NCBI GenBank assembly: GCA_944739405.2
Contig: OX123187.2
Span: forward strand, 37,056,394 to 37,120,393
Direction: 5' to 3'
Source of the DNA: Euclidia mi
Taxonomy: Eukaryota; Arthropoda; Insecta; Lepidoptera; Erebidae
DNA: 64,000 nucleotides
Shown here: one piece after another, positions 55,442 through 64,000 of the stretch
Numbering within the stretch: position 1 is the stretch's first letter
Layout of the letters: every line of letters begins with the position of its first letter
Program-made: the position numbers and the translations under genes
Notes under the pieces: model-generated
The model's input: only the letters and a program-made list of their open reading frames with translations
Told to the model about the DNA's origin: nothing
Database searches by the model: none

Positions 55442-57073
55442 ATGTGCTAAATTAGGAACTTATAATTGGCTCATCGGATTCGCAATTGAGTTGGTAAATC
55501 GTTCTGAAAGGAAAACCTTCTATAAAATTAACAGCCTCCTCGAAGCTCTTTAATTCTGTATTTAATATTTGTAATTTAAATTAATCTTCAAAAATATGCG
55601 GAACCATTTAACGTAAAATATTAATCTTGCTCCATACAACATAAACACACGTTTTACGCGCGAATGAGCTACAAGCTGTTTTCGAAGGTCATCACGAATC
55701 GTCTCGAGAGCAAGCTAGACGACTTCCAGCCTCCCAAACAAGCCGGTTTCTGTAAAGGCTATAGTACCATAGACCACATACATACGCTGCGGCAGGTTAT
55801 ACAGAAGTCCAAGGAGTATAACCTATGCTTGGCGTTTGTGGACTATGAGAAAGCCTTCGATTCGATCGAAACCTCGGCGGTGCTACAGTCTCTCCAACGG
55901 TTCCGGATTGACTACCGATATATCGAAGTGCTGAAGTGTTTGTATGAAAACGCCACTATGTCAGTCCGCCTCCAGGACCAGAGTTCAAAACCTATTCAAC
56001 TCTGGCGAGGGGTGAGACAGGAGGATGTCATATCCCCGAAACTGTTTACCACTGCGCTGGAGGATGTTTTCAAGCTTCTGGACTGGAATGGACTCGGCAT
56101 CAACATCAACGGCGAGTACATCACTCACCTTAGATTCGCAGACGATATCGTAGTCATGGCTGAGACCATGGAAGACCTAGGCACAATGCTCGATGGCCTC
56201 TGTAGAGTCTCCCAACAAGTAGGTCTTAAGATGAACATGGACAAGACGAAAATCATGTCGAATGTCCATGTTGTACCTGCTCCTATTCAGGTTGGGAACT
56301 CTACGCTCGAAGTTGTCGACAAGTATATCTACCTGGGACAAGTAGTCCAATTAGGTAGTTCCAACTTCGAGAAGGAGGTCAATCGTCGAATCCAACTCGG
56401 CTGGGCAGCGCTCGGGAAGCTACGACATATCTTCTCGTCCGATATCCCGCAGTGTCTCAAGACGAAAGTCTTTGACCAGTGTGTGTTGCCAGTGATGACT
56501 TACGGATCAGAGACGTGGTCGCTCACTTTGGGCCTTATCAGAAGGCTAAAGGTCACTCAGAGGGCGATGGAGAGAGCTATGCTTGGAGTTTCCCTGCGAG
56601 ATCGAATCAGAAATGAGGAGATCCGCAGTAGAACCAAAGTCGCCGACATAGCTCTCCGAATAGCCAAGCTGAAGTGGCAGTGGGCAGAGCACATAGCTCC
56701 AAGAACCGATGGCCGTTGGGGCAGAAAGGTTCTGGAGTGGCGGCCACGTACCGGACGACGCAGCAGAGGTAGGCCCCCCGCAAGGTGGACCGACGATCTT
56801 GTCAAGATCGCGGGAGGCGGTGGGATGCGGGCGCCTCAAGACCGGTCTGTGTGGAGAATCTTGGGGCAGCCCTATGTCCAGCAGTGGACGTCGTTTGGCT
56901 GATATGATGATGTGCTAAATTAGGAACTTATAATTGGCTCATCGGATTCACAATTGAGATGGTAAGTCGTTCTGAAAGGAAAACCTTCTATAAATTTAAC
57001 AGCCTCCTCGAAGCTCTTTAATTCTGTATTTAATACAATATTAAGCTTGCAACAAAAACACACGTTTTACGCG
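55442..57073. repeat. Long direct repeats flanking the RTE insertion
   Basis: 55,442-55,663 (222 bp) and about 56,911-57,073 (163 bp) are the same host sequence, from TGTGCTAAATTAGGAACTTA to ACACACGTTTTACGCG. The second copy lacks about 58 internal bases. Unit A has one copy (about 22,648-22,868). The LINE lies exactly between them, so this is either an exceptionally long target duplication or a local rearrangement. Confidence 0.8.
55664..56902 (+). CDS. RTE-type LINE reverse transcriptase, 5'-truncated but open
   Basis: A 412-codon frame runs unbroken from the RT domain to the natural end of the ORF. Motif A is DYEKAFD (60-66), the B' region is GVRQEDVISP (116-125) and the catalytic FADD is at 158-161. 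Then LGQVVQLGSSNFEKEV, the conserved FDQCVLPVMTYGSETW, KLKWQWAEH and RGRPPARWTDDL follow, ending near PYVQQWTSFG and a short GATGATG tail. The endonuclease and first RT motifs are missing, so it cannot be autonomous. RQED replaces the usual RQGD, which may impair the enzyme. The ATG used is where the truncated element begins, not an evolved start. An RT normally copies LINE RNA at a nicked target. Expression is unlikely. Confidence 0.9.
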   Translation: MSYKLFSKVITNRLESKLDDFQPPKQAGFCKGYSTIDHIHTLRQVIQKSKEYNLCLAFVDYEKAFDSIETSAVLQSLQRFRIDYRYIEVLKCLYENATMSVRLQDQSSKPIQLWRGVRQEDVISPKLFTTALEDVFKLLDWNGLGININGEYITHLRFADDIVVMAETMEDLGTMLDGLCRVSQQVGLKMNMDKTKIMSNVHVVPAPIQVGNSTLEVVDKYIYLGQVVQLGSSNFEKEVNRRIQLGWAALGKLRHIFSSDIPQCLKTKVFDQCVLPVMTYGSETWSLTLGLIRRLKVTQRAMERAMLGVSLRDRIRNEEIRSRTKVADIALRIAKLKWQWAEHIAPRTDGRWGRKVLEWRPRTGRRSRGRPPARWTDDLVKIAGGGGMRAPQDRSVWRILGQPYVQQWTSFG

Positions 57074-57175
57074 ATAATTCTTCTGAAGGCGGAAGAGAGC
57101 TACATAAACTCCGACATAGCTACGTAATACGCATTAATCTAGGCGTAACGTAAGGCCGGCTTACAAGATTTATTT

Positions 57176-57387
57176 AACGTAACTCGAGTCAATTTGTTTG
57201 CTTCGGAACGAGGCTGTTTAGTGTAATTGGCCTCTTGCAAATTTGAGCATGAACCAGTGTACCTTACGCAACAGACATTCGAACGTAACTCGAGTCAATT
57301 TGTTTGCTTCGGAACGAGGCTGTTTAGTGTAATTGGCCTCTTGCAAATTTGAGCATGAAACAGTGTACCTTACGCAATAGACATTCG
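57176..57387. repeat. 106-bp tandem duplication, unit B only
   Basis: 57,176-57,281 and 57,282-57,387 are near-identical (both from AACGTAACTCGAGTCAATTT to AGACATTCG). Unit A has a single copy at about 22,977-23,412, there interrupted by the inverted SINE. Confidence 0.9.
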
Positions 57388-59455
57388 GTCCACTGAACGA
57401 AAATATCCGTCGGAATCCCCGGTGTTTTTATAAAGCATTGTGTTTTAATAACCGCTGAAAAAAATACAAGTTGTAAAGCTGTCATAATGCTGGCAGTAAA
57501 AAGCTCTCGTTTTCATCCTGATTCGTCTACGGTTTTATGTAACGCGTCACAGTGTGAGATGTAGGTAGAATGTGTTATTTGTCTTTATAATCTTTGTGGT
57601 CCCATGTCATATTATTTATAGTAAAAGCAACGTTGAATTCGCTTTTTTTACATATGACAACAGCTTGTTTCTCTCATGAATCATCTATAGGTATAAACTT
57701 TCTTTTGGTTAGTATGATTCGGTCCGTATCAGACTATGGCGTTCTAACCGCCGCGCCGTATGAATTTTCCTTTTAATTGTTAAGGAAATTAGAACATCAG
57801 CGATCGATTCTAGTATAAGCCGTTATTTGAGAACAAAATGTCTTAACGCTGTACGGTTTGATCTAAGTAACACCCACTTCGCCGTACTAATATTATTTAA
57901 GTCTATCTTTCTGTTAGGCTTTCACGGCTAAGCCACTGAACCGCTATAAACCAAATTTATCATGGAGATAGTTAAAAACCTAGAGACAAACATAAACTAC
58001 CGTTTTAAAAAAAAAGAAACATACCTGCCTAAAGCGCTTATCTTTAAGGGACACTTGGGATACTATTTTCTACCAGCTTTATCGCCTTACTTTCATGCAA
58101 GGTGATAAAAACTGGTAGAGAATATGTGAAGGTGACTGGTTTAAAGGCCTTAACAGTCGAGTTCGATTACCCATTGTAGGTCCCGACCTATACCTACCCT
58201 CAGGAAAATTTTTACATTCACGCAACGCTGAGTCTTTTACACGCCAGCACTGAACGCGTTTAAATTCATTACCTACCTTTTTGTAATTTAAATCTTCCAT
58301 TTGAGCTCTGGTAGATAAATAATTAGGTTTTAATTCCAGAGGGCGCCTAAGCTCAGTTGACGTAAGTACTTTAGTTATGAAAAGGTCGTAATTGTGAAAA
58401 TGTCTCGTACTCCAAAACAATGTTTCAGGTTAATAAATTCGGATGCCCTTTTACGCCGGTCAAGTAAGAATTAAATAACAAATTTCTAAAGTAAATTACT
58501 TCTATAATTTTTATAAGGCACATGATTTCTAACTTGTCCAAATATAAGTAATTAAGAAATCAGAAAACATACATTAACGTAGATTATACGATAAGCTGTT
58601 TCCTTTGAAAACAAGGTTGATCATAATTAACGGTGTACAGCTATAATTGAGTTTCCTTTATTTATACACGTCGTAATATCTCGCCTTTGTTTCCTTAACT
58701 AATTCGTTCCGTATCCTTAACATCGAGTTCGTGATAAATGGGACTTTGTTTTTTCATAAAATACGTTCCAATTATGTTTGTATAGAATAATAGCAACAAT
58801 TTGGCGTTCTAATTGACTTTCTTTGTTTCATTGTAAAGGCTCTTGCGATTATTTCACCTCGTCCAGTGTGTAGATAGAGAATGAGGGTATGAATAATTGT
58901 TGCAAATAGTCAATAATTATGTAGCTTTTTTCTTTACATATAATCTTGGGCATAAGCCTCTTCAATTTGCGACGATATAAATTGTGAGTCATTAGGGGAA
59001 TTTCTCTTACTTTATCACATACTATTTTTTTCGACCTAGAAATTTTCATTAGGTACAATTTGTGAAGACCTTTTCATCAAATTTTGAAGATAATTATAGC
59101 GGCATACTATACTCGTAGGTACAGTTAAATACAAGTACTCCCCTTATACTTACTGAACGTCTGTGCTGGTAAGAGAAAGTGGCAAATGAACACAACACAG
59201 CTCAATCAGGTACGTTATTCAGCTTAAACTTCATTAATTCGTCTTCACACGAAAACTTAAAATCCTTTTGAATTGCAAAATGTCGTTAAGATGTATCGAA
59301 TAATTCGAATACATTTAACCTATCAAACAGAGAGTTTTCTACTTATCGGTGTTATTAAATAGTACCTATTTCTTTAATGTTTATCATAAGTAGTAAAAGT
59401 ACATTATAAAACCTTACAATTCATACTTTTTCTCATTTTCCATATATCAACTTGA
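57388..59455. other. Shared duplication sequence with conserved hairpin
   Basis: Counterpart of A 23,413-25,790. It holds the identical 49-base hairpin (58,070-58,118) and the empty site of SINE gamma (59,364-59,376). No gene supported. Confidence 0.5.
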
Positions 59456-59605
59456 CAGAATGTCGGCTGGTGACGCTCTTGGTGTGATTCTTAAATTGTT
59501 GTTTCGAATCTGCGTGTACTTTGTATCCGTTGGTTGTATACCTATTTGTAGACTTCCGGCGACACGAGGTTTATTCCTGGGGCGAGAGTTGTCAAAAAAG
59601 AAAAA
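59456..59605 (+). mobile_element. SINE family beta, headless, B copy
   Basis: Counterpart of A 25,797-25,935 (TGTGATTCTTAAATTGTTGT, CCTGGGGCGAGAGTTGTC). Confidence 0.6.
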
Positions 59606-60134
59606 CCATGTAGTTCAGCCAGTTCAGCTGTCCATTGTCTCGCCCGTTAGGCACACAATATTTGCAATAATTTAATTAGATACTTTAATAGATTAGATTT
59701 AAAAAAAATGTTGTTTCTTGCTTTCACGTTAGTCGAGAGTGGCGCCACCTGCCAGCTTCACACGGCACCAGGCGTTCATTATAGTAATACGTAGGTTTCC
59801 TCGGCATTTTCCCTGAGATTAAATTGTCGTAATTTAAACTGATGACCTGCTCTGATGGATTATATTACAACACAGCATTATATTATTACGATGCCTCGTA
59901 AGCATGATAAAAGAAGTTAATTTTTGCTGTATAATTACCTATATTTTTTTGTAAATAAGTAGTTGGAATACCAAATATCATAGTTACGATTTGCTACCTT
60001 CTGTTGGCTATAAAGATTCGTTTATTAAAATTATGATTACAAGAAGAATATTTCAAACAGTTTTGATATTCATTAATTTATATTTATTTAAACTTGCTCA
60101 AGTTGTTCAAATATTTATTGCTCATATATTATTA

Positions 60135-60341
60135 CTAGAGGACGCCAGCAGCTACGCCTGCATTTTTTTTAAATTTACCCATTTTGGGCGATCCCGTGGG
60201 AATTTCGGGAAATCCCTTCTTAGTGCACCCCTACGGTCCCCAAGGAACATACGTGCCAAATTTCAGCTTCCTGCGCCCAATAGTTTCGGCTGTAGCGTGT
60301 CTGTCAGTCAGTCAGTAACGCAAGGATTTTATATATTAAGA
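60135..60341 (-). mobile_element. Non-autonomous Helitron, intact ends, unit B only
   Basis: On the minus strand the element begins TCTTAATATATAAAATCC and ends CTAG, inserted between A and T with no target duplication. The empty site in unit A is 26,858|26,859 (ATTATTA|TGTGGTATACG). A GCAG/CTGC stem precedes the CTAG end. It encodes no protein. Confidence 0.9.
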
Positions 60342-61009
60342 TGTGATATCCGCATAGTCTTTAGAATCGTCATAGCGATTATTCCAGGACAATAACACTG
60401 AGATACTGTAACAGTCGTATAGTTCATTTTCCATTCTAACCAGATTTGATAGAATATTAGCTCTATTGCTTATAACTTGTATGTTTGTGCATACGTAAAT
60501 ATCTTCTACATAAGTATAAAAAGCGACTGCTACGCAAGACGTAGCACTCGATATCATGATACTGAGATATAATTCTGACGGTATAACTGATTAGACCTAT
60601 GTTCGTCGGAAGTCATAAACGTTCTCCCAGTTAATAATATAATCCAGAGCTTATTTGAACCTCCGTAGCTACTGTTTGTTTTTAATTACGCTCTAGATTG
60701 AACAAATCAAATCTTTAATTAATTGAGATTTAATATTTCTGTTAATAAAATTTCAAGTAAATCTGAAAATAAATTAGCTGTTAATTTACATTATACAAGG
60801 CTACGCATTAAAATGTAATTTGAGGCATGATTCTACGAATCGTAAGTAACTGTTTTATCAAAGGAAGTGATGATTGAATATAAGTAAGTCGATTTACATT
60901 TCACAGCGATATGCTAATTAGTATTACTTCAAGTAAAATTCTTAATACAAAATTAATAGTTTCGTTTTTAAATACTTAATATAATTATCTCTCTTATCTT
61001 TTCTCCAGC
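60342..61009. other. Shared duplication sequence without genes
   Basis: Counterpart of A 26,859-27,507. Nothing coding. Confidence 0.45.
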
Positions 61010-61280
61010 CTTTTAAGGATATCTAACACCCTCCTCTCTTTAAGAAGTGTAAGGCTATTGTCCACCAAGCTGGTCAAATGTGGTTTGGCAGACTTTGCAT
61101 GTTTCCTCGAAAAAAATATGGGGAAATCTCAGACATCTAGGTTTCCTCGCGACGTTTTGCTACACGGTTCAGCATTGGATATTTAGCAATTTAATACCCA
61201 TATATAACCTATATAAATTCCAATAGATAGCGGTGCGTGTCGTGTGTTTGAAACCATGTCTCTCTACGTAGCAGTATGGT
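61010..61280 (-). mobile_element. Decayed SINE family delta, B copy
   Basis: Counterpart of A 27,508-27,765. Confidence 0.55.
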
Positions 61281-61282
61281 TA

Positions 61283-61447
61283 GCCTAAAGCCACACTTGC
61301 GGTTACAACCACGGGGTTATCAACGGTGTCAGTTTGTAATATGAAAAGATTGCTATATAAGCGCACGCACTGGTGGTTTTTCTTGCTGATTGGTCTGTGA
61401 AAATGAAAACCTACGCGGTTGTTACCGCAAGTGCGGCCTTGGGCTTA
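61283..61447. mobile_element. MITE with inverted ends, B copy
   Basis: AAGCCACACTTGCGGTTACA and GTTACCGCAAGTGCGGCCTT are the paired ends. This copy's ends match each other better than those of the A copy. Confidence 0.6.
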
Positions 61448-62633
61448 GTCTGTCACTCGGTTAACGCTGTCTAATAGTTTGTGGCAATAGAATCTTATTC
61501 AGCAAATTTGGAAAACAATTCAGACAATTAGTATGACAACGGGACTGCACCGCAGCAAAACTGGTTTTCAATTTGCAATGGTTATAATTAGCTTATCTAA
61601 TTTAACGAAAATGCTAGCTCAGAAAAGGTTTAGGTTTAACATTAATGTTAACTGGGTTACAATTTTGAGCTTTTATATAAGTAACAGCACTTTTGGAGCA
61701 ATGAAATCTAAACGTAAATGGTAAACAAAAACATCTGGACTCATGTGTATGACAGAACGAACGAAACTCGTATTGAATTTAAATATTAAGGACTACCCTT
61801 ATTGAATTGGGTGAAAATCAATGAAGGTTATGACCAATTTTGGCTGCCCTGGATCGAATGTGTTGATGTATAAGTAATAAATCAAAATTTCAATAGTCCT
61901 CTCTAATTCTATTTTCAACTCCTAAGGATGGCCGACCTTATAAATATTATCGGTTTTGCTTTTCAGTTAACCATGATTTGCATACTTTTAATGTATTGCT
62001 AAAGCAGGTAAAGTTATATTATAAGATCTGTATATAATCTATCCTATTGCTGTGTTACCGATGAGTGCTTCAGAGAGATTTCACTATGACGAGAGTTAAA
62101 CCAAAGTCAAGGTAGCCAGTGCGGGTTGGTACCTAGATTTCAGTCTTTCGAGAACGTTACGGAGAATGCTCAAAGATACACGTTTCCATACGACATTTTC
62201 TTCTACATATTTGTGAATGTTACATGTAGGATCTATTAATACTCATTATTATGTATCTCTTTGAAATATAACTATACGTCTGTAAGTATTCCTTCTTCAA
62301 TCCTACAGCGTAAAATAACCTGATTATATTTTAATTACTTTGAGGTGTAGTATTGAAGCTGTGTACATAGCAAAACAATGCTTCTTAATCCTCTACACAG
62401 CACACAGGCAAACAAATTACTCGTCAACTCAAAGTAAATTTACTTTGTGCCCATACTAGAAAAAGTGCCCAGCTGCGGGTCTTAGTTTTATATTTTTATC
62501 CCGTAATGAGTGCAGGTCTGGCACACGACTGCTTGCTAATTGGTGATACGAGCCGATATCTGACACCCTATATCTGCCAACATGGTTTAGAGCACACAGT
62601 AAACACAATTTGCTGGAAAACCAAATAATAAAA
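61448..62633. other. Shared duplication sequence without genes
   Basis: Counterpart of A 27,932-29,125. A 63-codon ORF at 61,533 is closed by an early stop in A (LSNLT then stop), so it is not conserved. Confidence 0.5.
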
Positions 62634-62839
62634 TCTTAATATATAAAATCCTTGCGTTACTGACTGACTGACAGACACGCTACAGCCGAAACTATTGGGC
62701 GCAGGAAGCTGAAATTTGGCATATATGTTCCTTGGGGATCGTAGGGGTGCACTAAGAAGGGATTTTCCGAAATTCCCACGGGATCGGCCAAAACGGGTAA
62801 ATTAAAAAAAATGCAGGCGTAGCTGCTGGCGTCCTCTAG
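62634..62839 (+). mobile_element. Non-autonomous Helitron, intact ends, unit B only
   Basis: It begins TCTTAATATATAAAATCC at 62,634 and ends CTAG at 62,836-62,839, inserted between A (62,633) and T (62,840). The empty site in unit A is 29,125|29,126 (ATAATAAAA|TTGTAAAT). These ends and the A|T target follow the Helitron rule. Confidence 0.95.
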
Positions 62840-63608
62840 TTATAAATAAAAACTTTCTTGATTTATTTTATAAAAACACGACTTCTACGCTATACTTACT
62901 AAAATTATTCAAACAGTTTTTTATATATGAATATTTATATACTTAGGTATTTAGATAGGTATATCTGCCATCTCCATCACGTTTACTCGCTTGCATTTTC
63001 ATTACACCAACGTTGGACGAAACGTAATATAATGTTGTTTCAACGTTCAATGTTTTCGCATACATATCTATTTGACATGTAATATATAAATTACAGTAAC
63101 TTTATCAACCACCTAAAGTAGTAGTAGATTTTGTCCATGCATTGTAATTAAATACGTCGTGTTCACATACAAGTTGCACCTTATTTCAAACAGCATATAA
63201 AGATTGATGTGGGCTTTACCTGTTATAAAAATCAGTTAATAAATTAACGAATAGCAACACCATATTATAATGAAACTAAAATATACACATTATAGTAGGC
63301 GTATAGGCTTACTAGGTTTCCGTTAGCCACTTACCAGTTTCAGCATCACATTCTCATGATCCGGAGAAATTAACAGAACTAGTTACGAATCTTACAAACC
63401 AAAACCCACGTGTTTAATAGTAGACATGCCAGGGTTTCGTCTTTCATCTTCGAGTTTGATCGTTAGGGCTCAATTATTGAGAATTAGGTGACAATAATAT
63501 GGCATCTTTCAGCGCTTTGGTCTTATATTGATACAAGAATATGGATTGGGTGAAACACGGCTTCTTAAACTGTATTACATAGTAACAGTTCGATCTAATA
63601 AATAGCAA
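62840..63608. other. Shared duplication sequence without genes
   Basis: Counterpart of A 29,126-29,898. Confidence 0.5.
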
Positions 63609-63880
63609 GACGACCGGTTGGCGCCGCGGGAGTGTAAGCGATTGCTACGGCAAAGGTCGCGGGTTCGATTCCCGCTCAAGTCAAACATTTGTGTGCATGA
63701 ACATGGATGTTTGTCTTGATCTGGGTGTTTCTATGTATAATATGTATGTATTTACAAAAATAACGGTATATATGTATGATTATCCATTATCTAGTAACCA
63801 TAGTACAAGCTTCTGCTTAGTTTGGGGCTAGATGGTGTTGTGTGAATGTAGTGGAATATTAAAAAATAAATAAAAAAATA
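63609..63880 (+). mobile_element. SINE family alpha (copy 3), unit B only
   Basis: GACGACCGGTTGGCGCCGCG with B box GGTTCGATTCCCGC starts a full-length copy ending in an A-rich (AAAT) tail. Unit A reads AATAGCATTATCCATTATAG without it at about 29,891. Target duplication unclear. Confidence 0.9.
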
Positions 63881-64000
63881 CCCATTATAGCATTGAACAA
63901 GCATTGAGCATTCAATAATTTCAAAAACAATAACCGTTAAACTAATAGTGAGCTAAAACAAATTAATTTCCGTCGTTTTAATTAAACATATTTGCGGCAT

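Larger units (their letters stand above)
38471..64000 (+). repeat. Segmental duplication, unit B (right copy, cut by window end)
   Basis: Collinear with unit A from 7,765 onward. At the window end it corresponds to A 30,008. It differs by unit-specific insertions at about 38,788, 44,404, 44,486, 47,473, 50,764, 52,545, 55,662, 60,135, 62,634 and 63,609. Several of these have the empty site readable in unit A. Confidence 0.9.

Noticed and set aside
61533..61724. 63-codon ORF near the end of unit B
   Set aside because: Unit A has a stop after the first 25 or so codons, so it is not maintained.

Overview
The window looks like nuclear, AT-rich insect DNA, almost certainly from a moth or butterfly. 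This rests on its repeats: tRNA-headed SINEs, RTE-type LINE tails ending in runs of TGA or GATA, an R4/Dong-type LINE and short Helitrons starting TCTTAATATATAAAA. That taxonomic call is recognition from memory, not a database search. I find no convincing host gene, no true tRNA or rRNA gene and no CRISPR. Every ORF longer than about 140 codons that I can interpret belongs to, or lies antisense to, a transposable element.

The main structure is a direct duplication. Unit A (about 7,765 to at least 30,008) and unit B (38,471 to the window end) are collinear and in the same orientation. They differ by roughly 3-6% in stretches I compared by eye. If they are adjacent tandem copies, the period is about 30.7 kb and B should continue about 8.5 kb past the window. 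The alternative is two haplotypes placed side by side by the assembler.

Layout: 1-7,764 is left flank with SINEs, a LINE reverse-transcriptase scrap, a Helitron and a SINE whose promoter contains a 20-bp minisatellite. 7,765-30,008 is unit A, with a 3.1-kb pogo-type transposon, MITEs and SINEs absent from B. 30,009-38,470 is presumably the rest of unit A, with decayed retroposons. 38,471-64,000 is unit B. It has its own insertions: a chimeric R4/Dong plus RTE block, a 50-bp perfect palindrome, a Harbinger-type MITE, a 5'-inverted RTE LINE, a 5'-truncated RTE with a 412-codon open frame, and two Helitrons.

Because each unit carries insertions the other lacks, each copy holds the other's pre-insertion site. 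Target duplications can therefore be read directly: TA for pogo, TTA for the Harbinger-like MITE, 7 bp for the palindrome, 9-13 bp for retroposons, and A|T with no duplication for Helitrons. The elements do not form a pathway. The window's value is as a natural record of insertion mechanisms, including two insertions that look like twin priming.
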